From: Zoroaster sp. YZ-2022
Taxonomy: Eukaryota > Echinodermata > Asteroidea > Forcipulatida > Zoroasteridae
Assembly: GCA_029582265.1 (NCBI GenBank)
Contig: CM055834.1
Location: 1,054,001 to 1,118,000, forward strand
Length of the DNA: 64,000 nucleotides
Reading direction: 5' to 3'
Below are positions 59,301-63,951 of this stretch, in pieces. The position numbers and the translations under genes were made by a program. Under the pieces are notes generated by a model. That model had not been told where the DNA came from. It made no database searches and saw nothing but the letters and a program-made list of their open reading frames with translations. Numbering within the stretch: position 1 is the stretch's first letter; every line of letters begins with the position of its first letter.

Positions 59301-62300
59301 TTCAGTTGTGGGTATATTCCCAACACTTTTGAGGTTACTTTTCCAATCCTTCAAACTCAACCTTTACGCTATTTCAGCTGGTGGGAGTAGGTCACTTACT
59401 TGACCCCTAACTTTATGGCCACACGGTGCCAATGCCAGCGTCCGGTGTCCATACTGATATATCCGGGTATAAGCATGGCAAATGGATGGTCATATTACAT
59501 TGTATTAGAAAGCTACGGCTTATTAACCCTCCTACACATTGAAGCCACTCCCAACCACTAAATTCTGTTCTTTAGCAACCTTCAGTACATACATGTACAA
59601 GCCTGCTGTCCTTTCCAAGTAATCTTACAAAATCAACTGTGTGCCACCCAAGGCCACTGTAAATGTTTGAACATATTAGCATGGCCTACAATGTATCAAT
59701 GGGAGACCACTTTACCCTGCAATCTCAGTGGTGTGACAGTGCACAGAAGGGTAACTATAGGAGGCCACTGGCAACAGCTAATGGCTTGGAGTGGTCTGAA
59801 TGGGTTGTTTCAAAAATTGCACTGATTGTAGGAGGGTTAATAAGGATTAGGATTATTAATCAATCAGTGTGATTAATCATTGGGATTAATTAATCAGTAT
59901 GATTAACCCTAACTCCCTAGACAACAAAGCCAGTTGGAGGATTTTGAAGGATTTTTATTGTTTAAGTACAATGCCTAGGGAGTTAGGGTTAATCAATCGG
60001 CATTTTAACCGACAACAAGGATTAATAGGCAATTATACTTTATAGGTGTTACACAGCTGCAGGACAGGCGATCGCTTTTATTTATTTTTGTTTTTTTCAA
60101 GTTTAATTTGCATTTGTTTAATGGGAAGTAAAGTACAGTGTACACTTTTGGGTAATGTCACTAATTGAAATACTACTTGAAAAGTTATTTCATTTAAAGA
60201 TGGCGGTGACAAAATATCTCACAAAATAATCATCAACTTGTTAAAGAGAAGGACTACCATCACGCCAAAGGGATATTGTATACTTCATCCCGATGGAAAA
60301 GCCGATTTCACATTGACTTTGCTACACGATAGGTTATCGTTTCGGTTTGCGGTAACACCCTGTGTTCATCTCAACTATCGCGAAGCTGAGGTACAGGTTC
60401 TGAAAAGAACCTTATCGCACAACCAATTTCAGGCAACTCGTTGGAGAATTCTCCTGATGAAGAATCAGAGCACGCTAATCAAAACATAGAGAAGACCCTG
60501 TGAAGACCCCATGGTTCTCCCTGAACCACATTCCCACTAATAGCGATAGTTGAGAAACGAGTTGCCTCATATTGGTTCTCCCCCTGAACCATAATCTCAC
60601 TTAGCGACGGTCGAGATACAAGTTGTGCGATAAGGTTATTTTCAGAACCTGTACCTCACTCAGCGATAGTTGAGATAAACACATGGTTTTACCGCAAACC
60701 CGAAACGATATCGATACTCCACCATGCAAAGCCTTTAATAATAATAAATCTTACACACGATAGGTTATTCCTACGTCTATGATATATTATGACTAGAAGC
60801 ATATATTTAATCTCTTCACATTGCTGGTTAAACCCCCCCAAGCCTACTCACTAAGACTCTATCATGGTTGTGCTATTTTTGTTTTTAAATCAACTGGGCA
60901 ACTTATCAGGAGGGTGGTGGAGGGCGGGGGGATAAGAAGAAAGAGCAGTCTCCAAGCTCGTACTCTTCAATTGCCAACAATAAGCAAGCCTTGCATTGAT
61001 GGTCAGCCATAGAAACTAAATCTCATGGGACAGGCTGATCTTACATACTGATATCCGCTCCGTGCACACTGCAGCGGTGAAAATACACTGGGTGCCCAAG
61101 TCTATGAACATCGTGTTTGTAACACAAACCTCTCCCCTTGTACAACATTGGTCATTACCGGATCATCAAATTAACTAATTATCTAAAAACTTTGAAGGAG
61201 TAAAAGTTAGTACAAGCATCAATCATCCTGAGAAATGATTTCCACTTATGTGCTTTCATCTTTAACAAAAACAGGAATTGTTAGGTCAAATTTACAAAAA
61301 GGTTCCTATCGGGCAACTTTTTGTAAAACATAAAAACATAATAAAACATGTATTAAAGAGTTTTTTGGTAATTTTTTTTTTTTTCAAAAAAACGCGAGCC
61401 CCCGTTGTGATTAAAAACTTGTAGAGGCTAGTTTTATGATATATTTATTAAAAATTAGAAGTCTGAAATGAACGTACGATTCCAAATACAAATGTTGCAC
61501 AATTCCTCTAACACTTCAATAGCAATATATGCTGATGCAGGTTGTGCACGGAGCGGATATCGTCTGGGATGGGACAGGGTCTGGAGCAGCCACTACATAC
61601 AGGGAGCAAGTTTATTTAACCCTCCTATTACTACATGGGTCAATATCAGTCAAAATGTTGATATTCTTGCCAAGGTATATCTAGTACATTTACAGGCCAA
61701 AATGAGTCGACTGTTTTTGACTGGTAAAAAAAAAGCATTGTCTGATATTGTTCAGGGTGGTCAGAATGACCAGTAAAAACCAGTCAAAAATGCCCCTATG
61801 TGCACATTTGGGTCAACAGTCAAAACAGGCAGTTGACTGGTTTTGACCTGTGTAGCAACTTCCCGCTAAAGTGCAACGATAGTAGGAGGGTTAATATACA
61901 ATATGTACAAGACTCGGAAGCATAATGGATTGGGCACATACGGCAAGGTCAAGGTACAAGGGGGGCTTTGGCAAAGGGATGTAGGCAGGAACTCGATAAT
62001 TGGTGGGTATTACAACCAACTCATTACATTATTATGCAATGCCGTCGTACGGTCGAAGCAAGTTGGAAAGGAGATTTGACAGATTGGGATCCCAATTGTC
62101 CTAACACAAACCAATCCTGCTCCTAATAAGAACTCCAATTCTTTGGAGACTAATTCATAGGCCAGAGAGTCTAACCACTGACAAGTTGTGTCATACCGTA
62201 CATAACTGTATTTCTTGGAAATCTTTGCAAATTTTTGTTTCAGGTTTTTTTTTTATAAGGCAAAAATCTCACAAAACTAGAACAAATGGATTCCTTTTCG

Positions 62301-63951
62301 CCTTTGTAACTACAAAAACAAACACAGAACATGAGAGGAACCTTTGATGTCTCTACTAAAAAAAAAATAATCAGGTGAAATGATGACAGTGGCGATGTCA
62401 AACACAACTTTTGGAATCTTGCATGACATGGTTGCAGCCCAAGGAATGATTTTTCAACCAAAGAGATGCCATAATGGCGTCACAGCAAACGTGACTCGCA
62501 CGACATGAATGGCTGAACTATAGGGCTATATCATCTAAAATGACATCGCTCGTGACACCATTGGTAAAATCTTGATACATGTTGTATTTGCATCCATACT
62601 TGATAAGAAACAACAGAGACAAACAGAAACCAAACTGGTGAAAGTTTTCGCTCTTGTCATTGTGTCGTTATCAAGAAAACAGTGAAAAATGGATTCAGAT
62701 TTTTGTGCATCCATCCTAATGCAGAAAATGGTTCGCAGCCGAAAATTGAAAAAAATATTTCACGTTTTCAAATTGAAATACATTTCACGTTTTCTCAAAA
62801 ATTACAGCATTGTCAGACAGAATAATTTCTCAGGACATTGGGTACTATCACCAACTTCACATCAAGTTTTCATGAATATAATTCAGTAATTTTGTACCAA
62901 AGCTGTACACTTCCTTTAAAGCATTGGATTGTGTGAAACGTTTCCGACTACTCGGAGAGTTACTTCATTTGGTACGATTCCACAGGGCATTAGAGAAACC
63001 CCACCTCCTTTTCACCCCGTTTTTTCATATGGTACCCCCAAAATATCAATGACCTGATCAGATGGATGTAACATCAAACTGGGGTAGTAGGTGGATTGCG
63101 TGGGTGGAATTTGGGGTCGGGGGGCATGAAATGGGGAGGTGGCTTTACAATAGCAGGGGGGGGACTCAACTGGGGCTCAGGCGATGGACTCAAGAACTGA
63201 TATGAGGGCGGGGTCGTGATCAGGCATGAGAAGGACCATGGCATGATGAATGGAGAAAAGCTGGCCATGGCGAGAGAGTGGTCAACAGGGGTACTTATAA
63301 TTCATGAACTGGGATAACGCAAATTGCTGTATTAATTATTGCAGTGGTAATAATAATGATTTAAAAGGGGCAGTATCGTCACGATCAGTGCAGACTTTCA
63401 ACAGGGCAGGGAATCGATGTCCTAGCTTAAGATAGACTGAAAATCACTGGCTCGTGTATGCATCAGCAACGGTAATATTACCTTATCCCGTTGGGAATTA
63501 TTTTCAGTCACTGAGCTAATCTAAAACAAGCACTCCGATTCCATGCCCTGTTGATCGTGATGATACTGCCCCTTTAATTTGGAATAAGCAAATGCCATAC
63601 ACAAGTTACGGGTTGGAGCATCACGTGGCATGACAGGTGGTTTAATATTAGAACTCAATTGGTTTTTAACATTTCACGTTAAATCCTCTGTTAGTATTAA
63701 ATCTCACTGCAAGTCATGCTATAGCAGTGTGAGGTCACAATGCTTTTAACAAATCCAACTGGTTAGTGTCTATTAAAAAAAACAAAAAAACAGTGTGGTT
63801 AGTTGTTAAAAGATTATCATCAGTGTTCATTCGTTCTGAAGTAGAATTAGAAAACGAAAATATGGGCGTTGAAAATTCCAGCGACTTACCCTCCGACTGA
63901 AGATGAAATCCCGTGCCACCTGAGATCAGTCAGACTCCCCTGGAATGGGAA
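31704..63951 (-). CDS. RhoA-type guanine nucleotide exchange factor, AKAP13/ARHGEF2/ARHGEF18-like (DH-PH and C-terminus, 20 exons)
   Basis: The product should catalyse GDP-GTP exchange on Rho GTPases through its DH domain, with the PH domain aiding membrane or GTPase contact. Exons in reading order: 63951-63890, 56281-56222, 53700-53562, 48723-48672, 48529-48477, 46576-46277, 42650-42533, 41248-41190, 40600-40478, 39854-39687, 39279-39096, 38351-38268, 37316-37210, 36255-36177, 35859-35713, 35023-34833, 34237-34064, 33708-33674, 33039-32910, 32348-31704. They total 2910 nt with every phase consistent. Family marks: PESWS before the DH domain; KRQDVIFEFIKTEKHHLRTL at its start; GDVLVNQF; IPECILSVTNRLTKYHLL; PH segments LSDVVIFLQENNQKY and KWKDIL; and LPKRAETFGGFD after the PH domain, which I recall from AKAP13-type proteins. 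A C1 domain, if present, lies upstream. Which paralogue group it belongs to cannot be settled here. Confidence 0.85.
32349..32909. other. RhoGEF intron, no feature
   Basis: AT-rich, with a T-rich low-complexity tract near 32700. No repeat family recognised. Confidence 0.4.
32910..33039 (-). CDS. RhoGEF exon, short coiled coil
   Basis: Acceptor CTTTCAG|CAT, donor CCACCG|GTAAGA; 130 nt. Reads MRSQLLEANKKIESL, then SIMGPKPRAKAFSMGTQGLA: a short helix followed by a basic, Pro-containing tail. Confidence 0.8.
33069..33135. mobile_element. single terminus of the AGGGCCAAAGTCATGG element
   Basis: GGGAGGAGGGCCAAAGTCAT and TTTGAGAAGCCTGGCC only; solo end. Confidence 0.7.
33136..33673. other. RhoGEF intron, no feature
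   Basis: AT-rich, no recognised repeat. Confidence 0.4.
33674..33708 (-). CDS. RhoGEF micro-exon (35 nt)
   Basis: Acceptor GCCTGCAG|TCA, donor GAAAG|GTAAAG. Reads SITTKKDTAYE and leaves 2 nt. Only this frame joins both neighbours. Confidence 0.7.
34064..34237 (-). CDS. RhoGEF exon, C-terminal helix segment
   Basis: Acceptor CTCCCAG|GAG, donor TTACTG|GTATGT; 58 codons. A Ser-rich region (SSRLTVDSNSSISEDVPDSL) ends in HVVSVNHLLQYLNTLL, which corresponds to the family's VVxSVxHLYELL helix. Confidence 0.8.
34336..34465. mobile_element. fragment of the TTTAAGGGGCA MITE
   Basis: Contains CAACAGGGCATGGAATCGG, AAAATTACTGGCTC and TATTTTCAGTCACTGAG; both termini are degraded. Confidence 0.65.
34470..34675. 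mobile_element. CCATATACAAAGTATGG family, reverse copy
   Basis: TGTCCAATTGCAGCAAAAAT, TGAGGCCTCTCTTAGCCACC and ACCAGAAACCGGAAACC in reverse order to copy 1. Confidence 0.65.
34833..35023 (-). CDS. RhoGEF exon with tandem NAGNAG acceptor
   Basis: The acceptor reads TTTAGCAG, so splicing may begin at 35023 or 35020 and add or drop one Ala. Donor GAGGAAG|GTAAGC. Reads ATPVVKKRFPIHINEPDARS and continues with SFPNLSKAEAMDQVVAEH. Confidence 0.8.
35336..35605. mobile_element. CCATATACAAAGTATGG family, forward copy
   Basis: CCATATACAAAGTATGGTAG, GAGAGGCCTCACAAATCGGG and GACCAGAGACCGGAGAC in the order of copy 1. The intron carrying it separates two RhoGEF exons. Confidence 0.75.
35713..35859 (-). 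CDS. RhoGEF exon with RAETFGGFD motif
   Basis: Acceptor TTTTGCAG|CAC, donor ACAGG|GTTAGT; 147 nt. Contains SASSAGERESGLFQAHALPK followed by RAETFGGFDKQQ. The AETFGGFD block is a strong marker of this RhoGEF group. Confidence 0.85.
36177..36255 (-). CDS. RhoGEF exon
   Basis: Acceptor CTACACAG|TTG, donor GAAG|GTTGGT; 79 nt. Reads LKSPVIADSDSQMQEAKQIL, then LAAIAE. Confidence 0.75.
36436..36785 (+). mobile_element. full-length tRNA-derived SINE
   Basis: The head has A-box-like TGGTCGAGCGG and B box GGTTCGAATCT, 11-nt blocks properly spaced for Pol III. The body has CCTTGAGCAAGACACTTTAC, CACCCAGGGGTAAATGGGTA and CCCCAGGGAGCTGAGATGG, then a short 3' end GCGCTTTATAAGAATC. It is the reference copy for the other SINEs here. 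Confidence 0.85.
37210..37316 (-). CDS. RhoGEF exon, coiled coil
   Basis: Acceptor ATTTTCAG|ATG, donor GAACG|GTATGT; 107 nt. Reads EMQEKDNLLNEIMEEKAKLV, then EELKDTLSK, with Leu/Ile at heptad spacing. Family members carry a similar helix after the PH domain. Confidence 0.85.
37320..37930. other. RhoGEF intron, no clear feature
   Basis: AT-rich. A (CAATT)n run lies just beyond the other side of the 37210-37316 exon (36995-37017). Confidence 0.4.
37940..38180. repeat. repeat with CGCTAAGTGAG motifs
   Basis: Contains GTTTGCGGTAACACCATGTG and several copies of TATCACTAAGTGAG. It matches one arm of the fold-back repeat at 60318-60733, so it is a half-element. Confidence 0.7.
38268..38351 (-). 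CDS. RhoGEF exon, post-PH coiled coil
   Basis: Acceptor TGTTGCAG|ATG, donor CTCG|GTGAGA; 84 nt. An acidic lead (GVGEDADTDEEKRATEARA) passes into AAKIKKLL, the start of a helical coiled coil. Confidence 0.8.
38460..38650. mobile_element. diverged copy of the 28141-28460 element
   Basis: Shares CGCACAACGAGC, GACGAGTTTGGCTAC, AATCATGGGATAAGCGCTTG with 28141-28460. Termini not clear. Confidence 0.5.
38815..39020. mobile_element. dispersed repeat, GGGCAGTTTTGAAAAATCC family, copy 1
   Basis: GGGCAGTTTTGAAAAATCCA, GGGGCCGCTGTTGTGAACAG, TGCTTTCCTTTATTGCTTAA, then AAAAATCACACCCC. Nearly the same at 45863-46092 and 52732-52927. Ends GTGTGAC / AATCACACCCC are weakly inverted. Confidence 0.75.
39096..39279 (-). 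CDS. RhoGEF exon, PH domain part 2
   Basis: Acceptor ATAACCCAG|CCT, donor GAAG|GTAGGA; 184 nt. Reads PPVIHLHKLMVRDVA, CSIYLISPNKAGPEMYEV and TTEKRKKWKDILEQAI, which carries the near-invariant PH tryptophan of the C-terminal helix. Confidence 0.9.
39687..39854 (-). CDS. RhoGEF exon, PH domain part 1
   Basis: Acceptor TTACTGCAG|AAA, donor AACAAG|GTATGT; 56 codons. SDLLSSNRKLRQEGELKWKS leads into strand LTDVHVVVLSDVVIFLQEN and KYAFAS, the family's PH strands 1-4. Confidence 0.9.
40152..40424. mobile_element. degraded TTAA MITE, subfamily 3
   Basis: The interior matches 8125-8572 (GTAGCTATAGTGG, GTGCACTAGATATACCTTGG) but the termini have decayed (TTAAAACCCTAC; no clear right end). Confidence 0.65.
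40478..40600 (-). CDS. RhoGEF exon, DH C-terminal helix to PH linker
   Basis: Acceptor TTCATCAG|AAC, donor TTCAAG|GTCAGT; 41 codons. Reads NICQDVNVQVKEYERHQRLM, EIYYKLEARSSGMLKSGKKF: the long DH-PH helix and linker. Confidence 0.85.
40709..40977. mobile_element. CAGGCCTGTGATTT family, copy 4
   Basis: GGGGTGTGATTTGACAAAAG to GACAAATCACATGGC. It lies in a RhoGEF intron. Confidence 0.75.
41190..41248 (-). CDS. RhoGEF exon, DH C-terminal helix part 1
   Basis: Acceptor TTACCACAG|CTG, donor GTCAAA|GTAGGT; 59 nt. Reads AKVDKSELPNLQKALQLVK, equivalent to the helix after CR3 in the family. Confidence 0.8.
41347..41652. mobile_element. TTAA-flanked MITE, subfamily 3, copy
   Basis: TTAA-CCCTCCTACTCTAGCTGC to GTAGGATGG-TTAA. 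The interior is shared with 8125-8572 without the hairpin. Confidence 0.85.
41820..42063. mobile_element. CAGGCCTGTGATTT family, copy 5
   Basis: GGGTGTGATTTGACAATAGT to AAACCACAGGCCTG. A block of about 40 bp present in copy 4 is missing. Confidence 0.75.
42290..42640. repeat. local tandem duplication carrying the DH CR3 exon
   Basis: Two copies of a segment of at least 95 bp starting TAACTGTCTTACCTTTGG (42371 and 42521), with shared GGTCAG-rich flanks on the left. It contains the 3' part of the exon and its donor. Confidence 0.9.
42383..42470 (-). pseudogene. tandem copy of the DH CR3 exon, possibly alternative
   Basis: Near-identical to 42533-42650 over its coding part and its 3' flank, including donor CAAAG|GTAAGA. 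It reads WAIPECTLSVTNRLTKYHLL, then IGAIIKPTK. A new acceptor ACCTTAG|TGG would start it in phase 0 and it ends with 1 nt, the same phases as the full copy but ten residues shorter. It is either a mutually exclusive exon or a relic of a local duplication. Splicing both in series would shift the frame. Confidence 0.6.
42533..42650 (-). CDS. RhoGEF exon, DH CR3 (full-length copy of a duplicated exon)
   Basis: Acceptor TTTGTCAG|AAA, donor CAAAG|GTAAGA; 118 nt, phase 0 in and 1 nt out. Reads KCSTNALCRRWSIPECILSV, then TNRLTKYHLLVGAIIKPTK. This is the catalytic CR3 helix; the family usually has TQRITKYP, so Q-to-N and P-to-H changes are present. A shorter second copy lies at 42383-42470. Confidence 0.85.
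42835..43420 (+). repeat. 55-bp minisatellite, left part
   Basis: The unit begins CAGGGCGTCCAAATTGTTCA and ends GCAAATGACAGATGAAA. About 10 units with few substitutions. The array resumes at 44931. Confidence 0.95.
43421..44930. mobile_element. non-autonomous hAT-like transposon inside the 55-bp minisatellite
   Basis: The termini TAAGCCTGCAA and TTGCAGGCTTA are inverted. Flanks GTCCAAAT (43413-43420) and GTCCAAAT (44931-44938) form an exact 8-bp target duplication with the hAT pattern nTnnnnAn. Removing one copy restores the minisatellite unit. Subterminal GGTTAACCGT motifs occur at both ends. No transposase frame; the middle has a 115-bp duplication and several CCAAT motifs. Confidence 0.9.
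43741..43975. repeat. internal duplication with CCAAT motifs
   Basis: GGGAAGTATTGTGTATGGAG occurs at 43745 and 43852. Each is followed by CCCCATTGGCTC and AACCAATCATGA, that is, CCAAT on both strands. It resembles a promoter, but no transcript can be assigned. Confidence 0.7.
44931..45010 (+). repeat. 55-bp minisatellite, right part
   Basis: The array resumes at GTCCAAATTGTTC, with one full and one short unit before ending at AGACACCCAGACACCCCC. Confidence 0.9.
45110..45320. repeat. dispersed repeat with GCTGAAACTTTCACAGG motif
   Basis: Contains GAATGTGTTTTCACCATTTT and CAATGAAATAAGCTGAAACT. Related pieces lie at 19060-19118, 48855-48960, 53930-54000 and 62630-62690. Confidence 0.6.
45450..45610. 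repeat. possible retroelement tail fragment
   Basis: GATCGAAACGTCGAGTTGTA followed by CAGTTCTTTTCAGAACTAAT and CACCATGCAAAGC. The GAAACGTCGAG block is common at 3' ends of invertebrate retroelements as I recall. The second half matches the hairpin at 8283-8404. Confidence 0.35.
45863..46092. mobile_element. GGGCAGTTTTGAAAAATCC family, copy 2
   Basis: GGGGGGTGATTGGGCAGTTT to GACAAATCACAACTC, with the same interior order as 38815-39020. Confidence 0.75.
46277..46576 (-). CDS. RhoGEF exon, DH core (100 codons)
   Basis: Acceptor TTAAAACAG|ATC, donor ATCAAG|GTAAAG; exactly 300 nt, phase 0. It contains FPSLEELVKVAVLF, GDVLVNQFDKENGRRMMEAY, LCSRQIEAVALYKDL and DRKFQAFIK. These are the DH helices around conserved region 2 and match AKAP13/ARHGEF2 spacing without gaps. 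Confidence 0.9.
46735..47290 (+). repeat. 114-bp minisatellite, about 5 units
   Basis: The unit begins CCCAACTGTTGGACTTAGCT and includes GGAATTGGGACACCC and TATCCCTGTCTGGGC. Period 114-115 bp. It lies just upstream of the main DH exon in the RhoGEF intron. Confidence 0.95.
47300..47930. other. RhoGEF intron, no feature
   Basis: AT-rich; AATCAATTT-like sequence. The block ACCCACAATAAATTCATTTT at 47762 recurs at 48291, so the flanks of the MITE at 47931 are a short duplication. Confidence 0.5.
47931..48251. mobile_element. TTAA-flanked MITE, subfamily 3, inverted copy
   Basis: TTAA-AACCCTCCTACTACT to GTAGGAGGG-TTTAA. The interior is the reverse complement of 41347-41652. Confidence 0.85.
48477..48529 (-). 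CDS. RhoGEF exon, DH CR1
   Basis: Acceptor GGTTACAG|AGT, donor GAAG|GTAAGA; 53 nt. Reads EFIKTEKHHLRTLKIMQK, the DH conserved region 1 helix (ExxxTExxHxxxLKI). Confidence 0.85.
48672..48723 (-). CDS. RhoGEF exon, start of DH domain
   Basis: Donor TTCG|GTGAGT is good. The acceptor is inferred as ATAAAG|GTC. Reads VLKRMNHKEIKRQDVIF, matching the family pattern KxxIKRQEVIYE. Phase 0 in, 1 nt left over to complete GAG in the next exon. Confidence 0.7.
48971..52427 (+). mobile_element. TTAA-flanked element with 44-bp internal array, copy B
   Basis: TTAA-CCCTAACTCTCTAGG to GGTTAGGG-TTAA, both target sites intact. About 71 tandem units (48975-52097), then the same unique tail as copy A (starts ATCCTCCAAAATCC). 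It lies in the RhoGEF intron between the pre-DH linker exon and the start of the DH domain. No transposase. Confidence 0.85.
48975..52097 (+). repeat. 44-bp minisatellite, about 71 units, with 1100-bp higher-order duplication
   Basis: Same unit as at 4687. Diagnostic variants recur exactly 1100 bp (25 units) apart: AACCTAAATCC at 49843 and 50943, CTGACTCCC at 50341 and 51441, CTTACAAATAACC at 49966 and 51066. Confidence 0.95.
52490..52620. repeat. T-rich low-complexity tract
   Basis: (CT)n followed by TTTTTA/TTTTAATTTT runs. Confidence 0.9.
52732..52927. mobile_element. GGGCAGTTTTGAAAAATCC family, copy 3
   Basis: GGGGATGTGATTAGGCAGTT to GGACAAATCACACCCC, with the interior as in copy 1. Confidence 0.75.
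52953..53207. mobile_element. Tc1/mariner-type MITE
   Basis: Near-perfect terminal inverted repeats of about 25 bp: CTACTCAAAACAATTTAGGG at the left, CCCTAAATTGTTTTGAGTAG at the right. Flanked by TA on both sides. 255 bp, no coding. Confidence 0.85.
53229..53405. mobile_element. diverged relative of the AATTTCATAG MITE
   Basis: Repeated GCTTAGCAA / CTAAGCA motifs and GCAAGCTCTATGATATTGTC at the right, like 11634-11901. Confidence 0.5.
53562..53700 (-). CDS. RhoGEF pre-DH linker exon
   Basis: Acceptor CTTGCAG|CCT, donor GAAG|GTAGGT; 139 nt. Reads LSNNNISVSMESLDEVSS, an acidic run FEEDEDL and GPEPESWSVTAEKK. The ESWS tetrapeptide directly before the DH domain is typical of the AKAP13/ARHGEF2 group. 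Confidence 0.85.
53880..54175. repeat. dispersed repeat with AGTTTCAGCTTATTTCA motif
   Basis: ATACTTGGAATCATGATGTA, GTAAGTTTCAGCTTATTTCA and CACCAACTTTACACC run in the same order as 62590-62890, ending near GACATTACCAATAGTG. Confidence 0.65.
54370..54690. mobile_element. CCATATACAAAGTATGG family, forward copy
   Basis: GTCTCCGGTTTCTGGTC, CCATATACAAAGTATGGTGG, CAACTGGACACCGTTTCATA, GAGACCAGAAACCAGAG. Slightly rearranged relative to copy 1. Confidence 0.75.
54700..55180. other. RhoGEF intron, no feature
   Basis: AT-rich, no recognised repeat or exon. Confidence 0.4.
55200..55835 (+). repeat. about 112-bp tandem repeat rich in GGATCC and GTGGATCCAC
   Basis: Units contain CTGAAAGATGTTTGGGTCAA, TGGGATCCTATGATCACAGA and CACGTGTGGATCCACA. 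The central units (55390-55620) are nearly identical, and the outer ones diverge. Each carries the palindrome GTGGATCCAC. Confidence 0.85.
55836..56221. other. RhoGEF intron, no feature
   Basis: AT-rich up to the acidic cassette exon. Confidence 0.4.
56222..56281 (-). CDS. RhoGEF acidic cassette exon (60 nt)
   Basis: Minus-strand CCATTGCAG|GAC and CTCTAG|GTAAGG, both strong. It is exactly 20 codons, phase 2 to 2, reading TIEESEELEDEGDRSTKVS. Because it is symmetric it can be skipped without a frameshift. It lies just before the Ser/Asn/acidic linker that precedes the DH domain. Confidence 0.65.
56282..58140. other. RhoGEF intron, no gene seen
   Basis: AT-rich and apparently unique apart from a G run near 57065. 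I found no convincing exon on either strand. Confidence 0.4.
58150..58228 (-). mobile_element. tRNA-like sequence, probably pseudogene or SINE head
   Basis: Minus strand: CATGGTAGTCTAGTGGTTAG resembles an A box and GAGTTCAAGACTAGG a B box. The anticodon stem leaves an 8-nt loop and the acceptor stem is poor, so a working tRNA is unlikely. Confidence 0.5.
58229..59399. other. RhoGEF intron, no gene seen
   Basis: AT-rich. Nothing beyond homopolymer runs recognised. Confidence 0.4.
59400..59453 (-). CDS. possible optional RhoGEF exon (54 nt)
   Basis: Minus-strand ATATCAG|TAT and GTCAA|GTAAGT bound an 18-codon symmetric segment (phase 2 in, 2 out) that would read MDTGRWHWHRVAIKLGV between neighbouring exons. 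The donor is good, the pyrimidine tract is weak, and there is no recognised motif. It may be a chance pair of splice sites or an alternative first exon, since the frame begins with ATG. Confidence 0.3.
59523..59840. mobile_element. TTAA-flanked MITE, CCCTCCTAC ends, subfamily 2, intact copy
   Basis: TTAA-CCCTCCTAC to GTAGGAGGG-TTAA, similar along its full length to 7448-7767. Both target sites are intact. Confidence 0.9.
59903..59992. mobile_element. 90-bp minimal MITE related to the 44-bp element
   Basis: TTAACCCTAACTCCCTAG at the left and its perfect complement CTAGGGAGTTAGGGTTAA at the right, including the TTAA sites. The interior contains GGAGGATTTTGAAGGATTTT, like the tail of copies A and B, but no 44-bp units. 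Confidence 0.9.
60318..60733. mobile_element. fold-back repeat, about 200-bp arms
   Basis: The left arm CACGATAGGTTATCGTTTCG, GGTAACACCCTGTGTTCATC; the right arm has the near complement (AAACACATGGTTTTACCGC). Both arms contain GAACCTTATCGCACAAC or its complement. The right arm matches 37940-38180. Confidence 0.8.
60734..61615. other. RhoGEF intron, no gene seen
   Basis: Contains a piece of the dispersed GTACAACATTGGT family near 61140 (TTGTACAACATTGGTCATTA) and a repeated GCACGGAGCGGATATC / GATATCCGCTCCGTGCAC pair (61046 and 61546) in inverted orientation. Confidence 0.45.
61616..61894. mobile_element. TTAA-flanked MITE, subfamily 3, inverted copy
   Basis: TTAA-CCCTCCTATTACTAC to GTAGGAGGG-TTAA; both TTAA sites intact. 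The interior is as in 47931-48251. Confidence 0.9.
62590..62925. repeat. dispersed repeat, copy parallel to 53880-54175
   Basis: TTTGCATCCATACTTGATAA, GTGAAAAATGGATTCAGATT, CAATTTCTCAGG-like AATAATTTCTCAGGACATTG, ending GTACACTTCCTTTAAAG, which resembles the end of the 81-bp satellite unit. Confidence 0.6.
63074..63268 (-). other. proline-rich open frame with good start context
   Basis: Minus-strand frame of 64 codons beginning CGCCATGG, rich in Pro (PSPEPQLSPPPAIVKPPP), ending in TGA. It lies in the intron downstream of the first RhoGEF exon in the window. No matching splice sites were found. It could be a purine-biased low-complexity tract rather than coding. Confidence 0.2.
63362..63577. 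mobile_element. MITE with TAAAAGGGGCAGTATCGTC ends, best copy
   Basis: The left AGGGGCAGTATCGTCACGAT and the right ATCGTGATGATACTGCCCCT are inverted. Full length about 215 bp; related to 27754-27962. Confidence 0.85.
63890..63951 (-). CDS. RhoGEF exon 1 in window
   Basis: Minus-strand acceptor TTTGGCAG|TTC and donor GGAGG|GTAAGT; 62 nt, read in phase 0 with 2 nt left over (FPFQGSLTDLRWHGISSSVG). Phase fits the next accepted exons. N-terminal linker region before the DH domain. Confidence 0.7.
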
